Assembly: GCA_963797335.1 (NCBI GenBank)
Contig: CAWCOU010000006.1
Coordinates: forward strand, 62,001-126,000
DNA from: CAWCOU01 sp963797335
GTDB lineage: Bacteria; Pseudomonadota; Gammaproteobacteria; JAURND01
Length of the DNA: 64,000 bases
Reading direction: 5' to 3'
Shown here piece by piece: positions 25,553-33,597 of the stretch; the stretch's first letter is position 1; each line of letters starts with the position of its first letter. The notes below the pieces were generated by a model, which was not told where the DNA came from, ran no database searches, and saw only the letters and a program-made list of their open reading frames with translations. The position numbers and the translations under genes are program-made.

Positions 25553-25755
25553 TCCCCAGGTTCTATCTTTTGTTTTTTGCACATTTCTAAATAGTCATCA
25601 ACAGCATCTTCAAAAGCTTTCTTGATTCCTTTAGCATCAGTGGCTTCATAACTAATGAGTGCACGAATAAATTCTACTTTCCCATAAAAAAATAACCCCT
25701 TATTGTCGAAATGTACGGAACCAAAATAACCTTGATATTGCATTATGTCACTCAT
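25549..25755 (-). CDS. HicB-like antitoxin-type protein, orphan and short
   Basis: 68 aa. The pattern YQGYFGSVHFDNKGLFFYGKV ... ISYEATD ... AFEDAVDDYLEMC is that of the HicB-like N-terminal domain (COG4226 type), a partly degraded RNase H fold. Full-length relatives (~110 aa) go on to a ribbon-helix-helix DNA-binding part, which is absent; the protein stops at KIEPGD, the usual linker. No HicA toxin lies on either side. It is therefore an orphan, perhaps truncated by 3' loss next to ccmI. The start may be 25755 or the ATG at 25743. Confidence 0.7.
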   Translation of the reverse strand: MSDIMQYQGYFGSVHFDNKGLFFYGKVEFIRALISYEATDAKGIKKAFEDAVDDYLEMCKKQKIEPGD

Positions 25756-25788
25756 AAAAAACCAAGAATGAAAGTTGAGGAAAAATTT

Positions 25789-26295
25789 TTAGGCGTTGGC
25801 TCTTTTTTGGTGGGGTAATAGGCGTAAGGCGAGGAGAGAAATTAATTCGAATAGTAATAAATTCATATGCGTGGGTTCGTATTTGTAGGCGATAAAAACT
25901 TCTTCCATAATTAAAAAAATCGCCCATAGGCCCATGCTGATGGCGAATGCTAAATAGATGGCGGGCCACATGTAATTGCCGCGCCAGAAGCAGATGGCGG
26001 CGATGATGAATAAAGAGGCGGATATGCTTTGCACACCGGTATTCATGGAAAATAATAATAATAAAATCAGGTGTGGGGTGTGGTAGATGCTGAGTACTTG
26101 AGCTAGTGCTTCGTAATTGCCGGAATGAAACCGCCAACCGTTGATGACGTGAGTGGCAGTGAGTAAATCGACGAAGTTGGATAGAAAGGCTAAAGAGAAC
26201 CAGCAGGCCCAGAATATTAACAAACCTTGTTTAATCAGAAATAAGTCGTACGTTGAATCTTGATTTTTTATGGCTATTTTTTTCATGTAAACCAT
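25789..26295 (-). CDS. Four-helix membrane protein of unknown function
   Basis: 168 aa, about four to five hydrophobic segments (residues ~25-45, 75-95, 93-112, 115-135, 145-160) and a short basic tail. FLSNFVDLLTATHVINGWRF and MEEVFIAYKYE are distinct but I do not know the family. It follows the rplS operon on the same strand after 107 bases including a hairpin, and probably has its own promoter. Start 26295 or ATG 26286. Confidence 0.65.
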   Translation of the reverse strand: MVYMKKIAIKNQDSTYDLFLIKQGLLIFWACWFSLAFLSNFVDLLTATHVINGWRFHSGNYEALAQVLSIYHTPHLILLLLFSMNTGVQSISASLFIIAAICFWRGNYMWPAIYLAFAISMGLWAIFLIMEEVFIAYKYEPTHMNLLLFELISLLALRLLPHQKRANA

Positions 26296-26355
26296 CTTTA
26301 AAGATAGGTTTTACATCCTTATATGCTGAACTTTTGTCCTTATGTGGTACTGCCT

Positions 26356-26393
26356 TCCTGGGAGCACGGACGAACCGCCCGTGTTCCCAGGAA
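26356..26393. repeat. REP-like hairpin downstream of rplS
   Basis: TTCCTGGGAGCACGG pairs with CCCGTGTTCCCAGGAA (one G-U pair) around ACGAACCG. Lacking a U-tract on either strand, it resembles the TGGGAGCnCGG inverted repeat near 6131-6242 more than a standard terminator, though it may still end the rpsP operon transcript. Confidence 0.55.
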
Positions 26394-26402
26394 AATACGA
26401 AA

Positions 26403-26750
26403 CTAAATATCTTCTTTGATACGTGCTTTTTTGCCTTCTAGGCCGCGCAGATAGTATAACTTCGCTCTGGCCACGGAGCCGCGACGTTTAATTTTAATCT
26501 CGTTAATTAAAGGGCTATAGGTTTGAAATACACGCTCAACGCCTTCACCGTGAGAAATTTTACGCACCGTAAACGCAGAGTTCAGGCCGCGGTTACGAAT
26601 CGCGATAACCACGCCTTCAAAAGCTTGTAAACGTTCACGCTCGCCTTCTTTTACTTTTACTTGCACAACAACCGTATCACCTGGCGTAAAGTCGGGCACT
26701 TTTTTATCCGCCATATGCTCTTTTTCCCATTGCTGGATCACTGGATGCAT
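26403..26750 (-). CDS. rplS: 50S ribosomal protein L19
   Basis: 115 aa, standard size. Located at the 30S-50S interface. DFTPGDTVVVQVKVKEG, EGVVIAIRNRGLNSAFTVRK and the C-terminal RAKLYYLR are the family blocks. Start ATG overlaps the trmD stop by one base (TAATG) and GAGGAG within trmD serves as ribosome binding site. Last gene of rpsP-rimM-trmD-rplS. Confidence 0.98.
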   Translation of the reverse strand: MHPVIQQWEKEHMADKKVPDFTPGDTVVVQVKVKEGERERLQAFEGVVIAIRNRGLNSAFTVRKISHGEGVERVFQTYSPLINEIKIKRRGSVARAKLYYLRGLEGKKARIKEDI

Positions 26751-27520
26751 TAATTTCTCCTCAGTTCTTCGATAAATTCTGTTAATAAAGCCTGTTCACT
26801 GGCGTTGAGAGGCCAAGTGGTGAAAAGGTCAGGGCGTCTGAGCCAGGTGCGGCCTAACGCTTGTTTTAATCGCCAACGTTGTATCGCCACGTGATCGCCG
26901 CTTTTTAGCACATCGGGTATGGCGAGTCCATCAATTTCCTCAGGTCGAGTGTAATGAGGATAATCCAAGCGCTGATGCGCAAAAGAATCTTCCTCCATCG
27001 ACGCCGGGTCTCCTAATGCCCCTGGTAAACAACGGACAATGGCATCAATCAAGACCATGCTGGCTAATTCCCCGCCGCTGATGACATAGTCGCCAATCGA
27101 CCATTCCTCATCAATCGCGTGGTGGATTAACCGCTCATCCACACCTTCGTATCGACCATTCACCAAAATAAGGGCTGGATAAGTAGCCAACTGTCGGACG
27201 GCAGCCTGGGTTAATAATTTACCCTGAGGGCTGAGGTAAATAACTGAAGCCTGTGGCTGCACTTGTTTCGCCGCTTGAATGGCCGCCAGTAAAGGCTGGT
27301 ATTGCATGACCATGCCAGGGCCACCGCCGTACGGTCTATCATCCACTCGGCGATGTTTATTGTTTGCGAAATCTCGTGGATTCCAATGCGCCAAAGTGAT
27401 TAAGCCCGAGGCGAGGGCACGGCCGGGAATACCAAACTCTAATGCCGTAAACATTTCCGGGAACAGGCTGATCAGGCCTATCCATCGATGAGTTTGCTCG
27501 CCTGTCATCTCATCGTTCAA
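26750..27520 (-). CDS. trmD: tRNA (guanine-N1)-methyltransferase TrmD
   Basis: SPOUT methyltransferase making m1G37 in tRNAs that read CNN codons, preventing frameshifts. 256 aa with the trefoil-knot blocks: DDRPYGGGPGMV, GRYEGVDERLI and the SAM loop EWSIGDYVISGGELA. The start is uncertain: TTG at 27520 has GAGGGG eight bases upstream, whereas ATG 27508 gives a shorter N-terminus closer to E. coli TrmD. Both precede the conserved WIGLISLFPEMF. Overlaps rplS by one base. Confidence 0.97.
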   Translation of the reverse strand: MNDEMTGEQTHRWIGLISLFPEMFTALEFGIPGRALASGLITLAHWNPRDFANNKHRRVDDRPYGGGPGMVMQYQPLLAAIQAAKQVQPQASVIYLSPQGKLLTQAAVRQLATYPALILVNGRYEGVDERLIHHAIDEEWSIGDYVISGGELASMVLIDAIVRCLPGALGDPASMEEDSFAHQRLDYPHYTRPEEIDGLAIPDVLKSGDHVAIQRWRLKQALGRTWLRRPDLFTTWPLNASEQALLTEFIEELRRN

Positions 27521-27544
27521 AATGCCTACCCCTCAATGGTAAAG

Positions 27545-28051
27545 CTAAAAATCGGCGTCCCATTGCACTCGTATTTTGCCGTTTGCCAAATCGACTTCTT
27601 GAATGACTGCGTTGGTATAGGGTAGCAGACGCACTTTATCGCCCTTGACCACCAACACATCGTTAGAGCCAGTCGCGAATAAGTAATCCACCTGACCCAA
27701 TACGATTCCTTGGTCATTGACCACAGTTAACCCTTCCAGGTCAGCCCAGTAATAGTCATTTTCTGCCAATTTTGGCAATTCTTCACGGGGCACGCCAATT
27801 AGGCAATTAGTCCAAAGCCTGGCTTGTTCCGGTGAATGGCAGCCTGGGAATTTGACTAATAATGAGCTCTGCTGGGCATTTTCTGCCTCACGTTTTACCG
27901 GAGCCCATTCCTTATTTCGCTGAATTAGCCATTCCGGGTAATTAAAAATATTATCTACTGGCTCTGTATAAGAGTGCACTTTTAGCCACCCTTGAACACC
28001 GTGCGGACGACCCAGCTGGCCGATAGTAATTATTTGAGCGGCTTTGGTCAT
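27545..28051 (-). CDS. rimM: 16S rRNA maturation factor RimM
   Basis: Binds S19 and helps 30S head assembly. 168 aa. The N-terminal RimM domain has IGQLGRPHGVQGWLKVHSYT and the C-terminal PRC-barrel has YYWADLEGLTVV and later LPYTNAVIQEVD. Second gene of the operon, 26 bases after rpsP and 24 before trmD. Confidence 0.97.
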   Translation of the reverse strand: MTKAAQIITIGQLGRPHGVQGWLKVHSYTEPVDNIFNYPEWLIQRNKEWAPVKREAENAQQSSLLVKFPGCHSPEQARLWTNCLIGVPREELPKLAENDYYWADLEGLTVVNDQGIVLGQVDYLFATGSNDVLVVKGDKVRLLPYTNAVIQEVDLANGKIRVQWDADF

Positions 28052-28077
28052 GGATCTGCCTCAGAGCGCAGTCGCGA

Positions 28078-28440
28078 TTAGGCGGAAGCTTCTTCCCCAG
28101 CTTCTTTTTCGCTGGCTTTCGCCTTTGCTGCTGCTTGCCGTTTGACATTGATTTTTTCGGCTTTCTTTTTGCTGGCAGCGGCTACGGCTTCTGGCCCTTG
28201 TTTAGCCTGATGAATGAGCTTGCTGACGCGTTCTGAAGGCACAGCACCTTTCGCACACCAATGATCGATGCGCTCTTGAACTAGATGTAATCGTACTTCG
28301 GCACCCTTGGCAATGGGGTTGAAGTAACCCAGGCGTTCGATAAAATTGCCACTATCACGGGCATTGCGGCTGTCGGTGGCAACTACGTGATAAAAAGGGC
28401 GTTTTTTTGCGCCTGTGCGAGATAAGCGAATGACTACCAT
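28078..28440 (-). CDS. rpsP: 30S ribosomal protein S16
   Basis: 120 aa. The S16 core (residues 1-~82) has MVVIRLSRTGAKKRPFYHVV, GYFNP and RIDHWCAKGA. The remaining ~38 residues are an Ala/Lys/Glu-rich extension beyond the E. coli protein (82 aa), a common variable tail. GAGGAT precedes the ATG by about ten bases. First gene of the rpsP-rimM-trmD-rplS operon; the 98 bp before it should hold the promoter. Confidence 0.97.
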   Translation of the reverse strand: MVVIRLSRTGAKKRPFYHVVATDSRNARDSGNFIERLGYFNPIAKGAEVRLHLVQERIDHWCAKGAVPSERVSKLIHQAKQGPEAVAAASKKKAEKINVKRQAAAKAKASEKEAGEEASA

Positions 28441-28538
28441 AACGTGTTATATCCTCAAATGTATAAATATATTGCAATGGGCATGGAAAGCCGCTGATTA
28501 TACCGGATTTTTACCAGGATGAAACAAATTTTATTTAC

Positions 28539-30170
28539 CTAATGATTCCAGATAGAAAAACCAGAAGTAATAGGATAGCGGCGGTCTTTACCGAAGGCGT
28601 GTTCGGTGATGCGCACGCCGGGGGCTGCCTGGCGACGTTTGTATTCGTTTTTATCGATCAAACGGGTGACTAACTGCACCACATCTGGGTCAAAACCGGC
28701 CTTAATAATCTCTGCCACGCTTTCATCGCGCTCGATATAGCGCTCGATGATGTCATCTAAAATCTCGTAAGCGGGCAGGAAATTTTGATCAAACTGATTT
28801 TCGGATAATTCAGCGGTAGGCGGCCTATCAATGACGCGTTGGGGAATGACATGAGATTGTTGGTTTCGATAAGCGGCCAGGCGGTAGACCCAGGTTTTGG
28901 GCACGTCTTTTAACACACAAAAGCCTCCGACCATATCGCCGTAGAGTGTCGAATAACCAACGGCCATTTCGCTCTTGTTGCCGGTAGCCAAAACAATGGC
29001 GTGTTTTTTATTGGAGATTGCCATTAACAAAGTGCCGCGGCAGCGTGCCTGCAGGTTTTCTTCCGTCAGGTCGGGAGCCAGGCCGGCGAACTCTTCTTGT
29101 AATGACTGCTGAAAAGCGTTGAATATAGGCTCTATATTGATGAGCTTGTATTTAACGCCCAATAGATGGGCCTGTGCTTTGGCTTCCGTCAGACTCAGCT
29201 CAGAAGTGAAATGCGAAGGCATCATGACGGCTTCGACGCGATCTTTACCAATGGCGTCCACGGCAATGGCCAGGGTCAATGCGGAATCAATACCCCCGGA
29301 AAGCCCTAATACGGCTCGTGGAAAATGGTTTTTTTCAATGTATTCGCGCACACCGAACACCAATGCTTTGTAGATGCGCTCTTCTTCCGTTAGTGAGGGA
29401 ATAGGGGGTTGAGGGATCGCTGTAATGGTGTCGCCCACCTGGAAATCAGCCGGATACAAGCCCTCCTGAAAAAAATCGGCTTGCATAGCGGTTTTACCAT
29501 CGGCATTGAGAACCATAGAGCCGCCATCGAACACCAATTCATCCTGGCCGCCGACGCAATTGACATAAATAATGGGTAATTGTGTTTCACGTGCCCGTTC
29601 GCTCAGAATCTGCTGACGCTGCGCTGCTTTATCCATTGCAAACGGGGAAGCATTTAAACTGACGATCAGTTTGGCACCGGCTGCTTTCGCTTGGCTAATG
29701 GCTTCAGGACTCCATAGGTCTTCGCAAATAGTAATGCCAATGGGTAGGTCATGAACGGTGACGATACCGACGCGGTTGCCCGGTTTAAAATATCGGATTT
29801 CATCGAAGACACTGTAATTAGGCAGCAGCTGTTTATGATAATGGCCTACCAGTTGACTGTTATGAATGAAAGCAGCCTGGTTAAAGCAATTGCTACCGAT
29901 TTGTTCGGGGTAGCCTAACAAGACATCAATGCCTTTTGCTGCGGCTTGAATGGAGGGCAGAACCTGTTGGATACGTTGGTATAATTCGGGTCGATAAAGC
30001 AAATCTTCGGGTGGATAGCCGCTTAGCGCCAATTCCGGGAAGACGATGAGCTGCGCTTGGTGAGTGTCGCGAGCTAAGTGAATGGCTTGGATAATTTTAT
30101 CGGCATTGCCTTGGATATCGCCGACTAAAAAATTGAGTTGTGCCAACACAATGCGTAAAGTTTCGCTCAT
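28539..30170 (-). CDS. nadE: Glutamine-dependent NAD+ synthetase
   Basis: Last step of NAD biosynthesis: amidation of deamido-NAD with ATP, using ammonia from glutamine. 543 aa, two domains. The N-terminal nitrilase-like glutaminase carries the Glu-Lys-Cys triad in VFPELALSGYPPEDLL, YHKQLLPNYSVFDE and GITICEDLW. The C-terminal synthetase has the ATP-pyrophosphatase loop LGLSGGIDSALT and ATGNKSEMAVGYSTLYGD. Fifteen bases upstream is a DUF498 gene on the same strand, probably co-transcribed. Confidence 0.96.
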   Translation of the reverse strand: MSETLRIVLAQLNFLVGDIQGNADKIIQAIHLARDTHQAQLIVFPELALSGYPPEDLLYRPELYQRIQQVLPSIQAAAKGIDVLLGYPEQIGSNCFNQAAFIHNSQLVGHYHKQLLPNYSVFDEIRYFKPGNRVGIVTVHDLPIGITICEDLWSPEAISQAKAAGAKLIVSLNASPFAMDKAAQRQQILSERARETQLPIIYVNCVGGQDELVFDGGSMVLNADGKTAMQADFFQEGLYPADFQVGDTITAIPQPPIPSLTEEERIYKALVFGVREYIEKNHFPRAVLGLSGGIDSALTLAIAVDAIGKDRVEAVMMPSHFTSELSLTEAKAQAHLLGVKYKLINIEPIFNAFQQSLQEEFAGLAPDLTEENLQARCRGTLLMAISNKKHAIVLATGNKSEMAVGYSTLYGDMVGGFCVLKDVPKTWVYRLAAYRNQQSHVIPQRVIDRPPTAELSENQFDQNFLPAYEILDDIIERYIERDESVAEIIKAGFDPDVVQLVTRLIDKNEYKRRQAAPGVRITEHAFGKDRRYPITSGFSIWNH

Positions 30171-30185
30171 AGTAAGAAATTCTCT

Positions 30186-30554
30186 CTACAATATTAAAGC
30201 CGCCACTACTTTTCGGCCTTCCGCCATTAAAAGATTATAAGTTCGACAGGCTGCCGCGGTGGTCATCACCTCAAACCCTATCTTTGCCTCGATGAGTTGT
30301 ACCATTAATTCCGCTGGGAGAAAACAGGGTTGCTCACCGGTGCCGATTAAAGCAACTTCAGGGTGTTGTTGAGCGATAATCGCCAAGTCGTTGCTTTTTA
30401 AATCTTGTATGGTTTTGGGGCCCCAATGTTCCATCAGGTGATCCGGGGATAAGATCAAACTATCGGTGTAAATAGTCTCATTGATGGTAATTTTACCCGG
30501 CGTAAAGCTTTTAATGCGATTGCCGTTTAGGTTGGTATCTTCAGTCAGTAACAT
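30186..30554 (-). CDS. DUF498/Mth938-family protein
   Basis: 122 aa protein of the Mth938-like family, whose human member NDUFAF3 helps assemble respiratory complex I. The hallmark ends are here: LIGTGEQPCFLP and, near the C-terminus, MTTAAACRTYNLLMAEGRKVVAAL. The bacterial function is unknown. It precedes nadE by 15 bases, so the two likely share a transcript. Confidence 0.88.
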   Translation of the reverse strand: MLLTEDTNLNGNRIKSFTPGKITINETIYTDSLILSPDHLMEHWGPKTIQDLKSNDLAIIAQQHPEVALIGTGEQPCFLPAELMVQLIEAKIGFEVMTTAAACRTYNLLMAEGRKVVAALIL

Positions 30555-30606
30555 AAGTTTTGTCCGATGATAGAGTGCTGCCAGAATGTTATAACTTACG
30601 CTGTCT

Positions 30607-30687
30607 AGGGGTCAAGTCTGGATTTCTGCCTTCAAAAGCAAATGGCTAATTTTCTGAAAATAAGGCAGAAATCCAGACTTGACCCCT
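30607..30687. repeat. Perfect 26-bp inverted repeat
   Basis: AGGGGTCAAGTCTGGATTTC... (30607-30632) is mirrored without mismatch at 30662-30687; the 29-base centre is AT-rich. The GGGGTCAAGTCTG half-site resembles REP sequences mobilised by RAYT transposases. It fills part of the 280-bp gap between divergent DUF498 and recJ. Confidence 0.85.
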
Positions 30688-30834
30688 TATCTTTCTCATT
30701 TAACTTTTCCACTCCAACTATTTTATTATATTATCCACCTCATATTGAATTCTAAAAATAGAGACTTCAGGCGTTTCAGAATAATAAATGAATGCCATTG
30801 CTGAGTACCTGCTGACATTCAGTACAAGGAACTT

Positions 30835-32565
30835 ATGTTAAAAACCATTATCCGTCGCACCAGCGATCAGGGCAGTTTAGCCTCGCTACCTCTCCATCCG
30901 CTGCTCCAGCGCATTTATTTCAGCAGAGGCATCCGCCATAGCCAGGATTTAGAGCGAGGGCTAGAACATTTACTATCATTTCATTTGCTAAAGAATATAT
31001 CGATTGCAGTGGAGTGTCTTTACCGTGCCCTGCAGCAGCAACACCATATCGTGATTGTTGGGGATTTTGATGCCGATGGCGCAACCAGTGTCGCGGTGGC
31101 TGTCAGCGCTTTAACGCGTTTAGGAGCGGCCAAAGTATCGTACATAGTTCCTGATCGCTTTAAATACGGCTATGGTTTAACACCCGAGATTGTCAGCGTT
31201 GCCGCGGAACTACAACCCGATGTGCTCATCACCGTCGACAACGGTATCTCTAGCTTGGAAGGAGTTGCCCACGCCAAATCCTTAGGCATACAAGTGGTTA
31301 TTACTGACCATCACCTGGCCGGCCAGGAACTGCCATCAGCGGATGCGATAGTTAACCCCAATCAACCCGGTGATGAATTTCCCAGTAAAAATCTAGCCGG
31401 CGTCGGTGTGATTTTTTATCTGATGCTAGCGTTGCGCAGCCATTGTCGACAATTGGGTTGGTTTACTGATCGTCAATTAACCGATCCCAATATGAGCGAT
31501 TTATTGGATTTGGTGGCATTAGGAACTGTGGCTGATGTGGTGCCCTTAGACAAAAATAATCGCATCTTGGTGCAGCAAGGTATTCGACGTATTCGCAGCG
31601 GTAAAGCGCGGCCGGGAATTCAATCCCTGCTTGCTATTGGCAATCGCGATGAAAAAAATATCACGGCCAGCGACTTAGGGTTTGTAGTGGGTCCTCGGCT
31701 AAACGCGGCAGGTCGCTTGGAGGATATGTCGTTAGGCATCGCCTGTTTATTGGCTACCGATCATGAGCAAGCCATGAGGATGGCTCAACAGTTAGATTCA
31801 CTCAATAAAGAAAGGCGAGAAATCGAAACGACGATGCAGCAGCAAGCCCTGGCGGCGCTGGCGCAGTTTAATCCAAATCAAAATTTACCCTCTGGCATTT
31901 GCTTGCATGACCCATTATGGCACCAAGGAGTCATTGGTATTGTCGCTGGCCGCATCAAAGATCGCGTCCATCGCCCGGTCATTGCTTTTGCAACGATTCA
32001 CGAAGAAGAATTGAAAGGCTCAGCGCGCTCGGTTGCTGGTGTTCATATTCGCGACATTCTAGATGCCATTGCCAAACGCCACCCCTCGCTAATTCATAAA
32101 TTTGGCGGACACGCCATGGCTGCTGGCCTAAGTATCCACCCTAAACACTACTCCGCATTTAGTCAGGCATTTGCAGAGGAGGTTAGTAGACAAATCGATC
32201 CTTCTTTATTACAAGGACGCATGGAAAGTGATGGGGAATTGGATGAGTTAGATTTTTCAGTAGAAGTAGCGGATCTGTTGCGCGAAGCCGGCCCCTGGGG
32301 CCAGGGTTTTCCAGAACCCTTATTCGATAATTATTTTCAACCCTTAGAACAGCGCATTGTCGGAATGCGCCATTTAAAAATGCAACTTCGCCCCATAAAC
32401 AGCCAACGCATATTCGATGCCATCGCATTTAATGTCGATATTGCCCACTGGCCCAATCATCGCGTCGATAAAATCCACGCCATTTACCGGTTGGATATTA
32501 ATGAATTTCGGGGGCAAAGAAAGTTACAATTAGTGATTGAGCACTTGCAGGCAGCCCCTGAATAG
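30835..32565 (+). CDS. recJ: Single-stranded-DNA-specific exonuclease RecJ
   Basis: 5'-3' ssDNA exonuclease of the RecF pathway and base-excision repair. 576 aa, typical. DHH superfamily motifs: VIVGDFDADGATSVAVAV (motif I), VDNGIS, ITDHHLAG (DHH), ALGTVADVVPL (motif IV) and a DHHA1 domain with KFGGHAMAAGLSI. The C-terminal OB-like domain follows. Start ATG at 30835 is preceded by AAGGAAC. Confidence 0.96.
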   Translation: MLKTIIRRTSDQGSLASLPLHPLLQRIYFSRGIRHSQDLERGLEHLLSFHLLKNISIAVECLYRALQQQHHIVIVGDFDADGATSVAVAVSALTRLGAAKVSYIVPDRFKYGYGLTPEIVSVAAELQPDVLITVDNGISSLEGVAHAKSLGIQVVITDHHLAGQELPSADAIVNPNQPGDEFPSKNLAGVGVIFYLMLALRSHCRQLGWFTDRQLTDPNMSDLLDLVALGTVADVVPLDKNNRILVQQGIRRIRSGKARPGIQSLLAIGNRDEKNITASDLGFVVGPRLNAAGRLEDMSLGIACLLATDHEQAMRMAQQLDSLNKERREIETTMQQQALAALAQFNPNQNLPSGICLHDPLWHQGVIGIVAGRIKDRVHRPVIAFATIHEEELKGSARSVAGVHIRDILDAIAKRHPSLIHKFGGHAMAAGLSIHPKHYSAFSQAFAEEVSRQIDPSLLQGRMESDGELDELDFSVEVADLLREAGPWGQGFPEPLFDNYFQPLEQRIVGMRHLKMQLRPINSQRIFDAIAFNVDIAHWPNHRVDKIHAIYRLDINEFRGQRKLQLVIEHLQAAPE

Positions 32566-32610
32566 AGAGGGTTACCAGCTTGCCGGCAAAAAACTGAATT
32601 TTCAGAAGAA

Positions 32611-32619
32611 TGCTATACT
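32611..32619 (+). promoter_or_regulatory. Extended -10 promoter for the His/Met-rich protein gene
   Basis: TGCTATACT is an extended -10 element (TG-N-TATACT). It lies 31 bases before the start codon at 32650; no good -35 is seen, as is usual for extended -10 promoters. Confidence 0.5.
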
Positions 32620-32649
32620 TACATAAATGTGAAAACAAGGAGTAAGTTT

Positions 32650-33042
32650 ATGCGTAAAATTAATGCTAATTTAATAAAATTGGCTTTTATTTGTACAGGT
32701 TCTGGCTTAGGGATTGCTGCCTATGCGCAAAGTCCACAGCAAATGGAATATTTTTGCCAAACCCATCAGTCTTCTGAGGCTCAACAATCCTGTGCTCAAT
32801 ATTTCCAACAATATAATGTTGACGAAGATGATTACGGGTATTACCCCAGTTATTATAATTATCCCTATTTTGTGCCAAATGTCATCATCCAGAACAACGA
32901 TCAGGACGACGAATTCCATCCTGACCACGGTGAAGATATGGGTCATTTTGAAGGTGGAATGCCTGACCATGGTGATGATATGGATGGTATGCATATGGGA
33001 GGTGGTGAAGGTATGCATATGGGAGGCGGTGGTCATCGTTAA
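32650..33042 (+). CDS. Secreted His/Met/Gly-rich protein, possible metal binder
   Basis: About 130 aa. Signal peptide (residues 1-~27, ending IAAYA). The mature part has two cysteines (YFCQTH, QSCAQYF), then a Tyr/Pro-rich and Asp-rich middle, and a C-terminus of repeated MHMGGG and HGDDMDG units, rich in His, Met, Asp and Gly. Such composition suggests copper or other metal binding in the periplasm, but this is inference only. The ATG follows AAGGAG by eight bases; the upstream in-frame start at 32629 would place that site inside the gene. A strong hairpin follows the stop. Confidence 0.7.
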   Translation: MRKINANLIKLAFICTGSGLGIAAYAQSPQQMEYFCQTHQSSEAQQSCAQYFQQYNVDEDDYGYYPSYYNYPYFVPNVIIQNNDQDDEFHPDHGEDMGHFEGGMPDHGDDMDGMHMGGGEGMHMGGGGHR

Positions 33043-33053
33043 AAATCATGAGA

Positions 33054-33090
33054 GTATTCAGTTATAGAGCTGGTCTCTATAACTGGATAC
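33054..33090. terminator. Strong hairpin after the His/Met-rich gene
   Basis: GTATTCAGTTATAGAG pairs with CTCTATAACTGGATAC (16 bp, one G-U) around a five-base loop, 11 bases after the stop. There is no U-tract, so termination is only likely. Confidence 0.5.
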
Positions 33091-33540
33091 TTCGGTATCA
33101 TCATCAACCCCGTTTTTCTTCAAAGCCTATCCTTATCTCGTTTGTACGGTGTCCCTTCTTTTAAAAACCGCGTCTGTTCTTTGACATTCTAGCAAGTATA
33201 AATAAAATCTGATGCGGTCAATCTTAAGTTACTATTATAAATATATAAGGATGATTCCACTATCTTTAAATAAAGATGTAATGTCAGATATAAAATTTGC
33301 CAACATGGTTAGCACGCTACTACAGGAATCGATTTCCTTTATCCCTATTCAGGATGAATCAATTGATCATAGACCTAAAATGGGGTAAGCTGTAAAACTT
33401 TAAACTTAATCCGACGAGTCCCATAAACTCAGCCCTCATTCTACTAACTTAACCATGCTTCTCTTTCCCAGTTAGCAGTATTGGTCCGATAAACCAAATG
33501 TCTGAGCTTGTGTAAATTAACTGTGGTTAAATAAAAATCC
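33091..33540. other. Gene-poor stretch with a possible 45-aa remnant
   Basis: No standard gene found here. The longest sense-strand reading frame of interest is at 33251-33388 (MIPLSLNKDVMSDIKF...HRPKMG, 45 aa); it has no usable ribosome binding site and no recognised family, so it may be a remnant or chance. The rest is AT-rich without hairpins. Confidence 0.4.
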
Positions 33541-33562
33541 TTTAGAAACGGCCGTTTCTAAA
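33541..33562. promoter_or_regulatory. Perfect 22-bp palindrome upstream of an outer-membrane protein gene
   Basis: TTTAGAAACGGCCGTTTCTAAA is its own reverse complement with no central spacer. It lies 35 bases before the ATG at 33598, over the probable promoter or leader. TetR-type operators have this size and symmetry; no regulator gene is adjacent. Confidence 0.55.
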
Positions 33563-33597
33563 AGTTAGAATTGATATACAATAAATTGATACGAGTT

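Noticed and set aside
25748..26137. 129-codon minus-strand frame overlapping the four-helix membrane protein
   Set aside because: It is the shadow of the membrane protein gene in another frame; the translation is His/Arg/Ile-rich and lacks domains.
32707..33067. Overlapping frames on both strands across the His/Met-rich gene
   Set aside because: The frame at 32650-33042 has a signal peptide and AAGGAG; the others have low-complexity His/Thr/Ile or Met/Ile translations from the same repeats.
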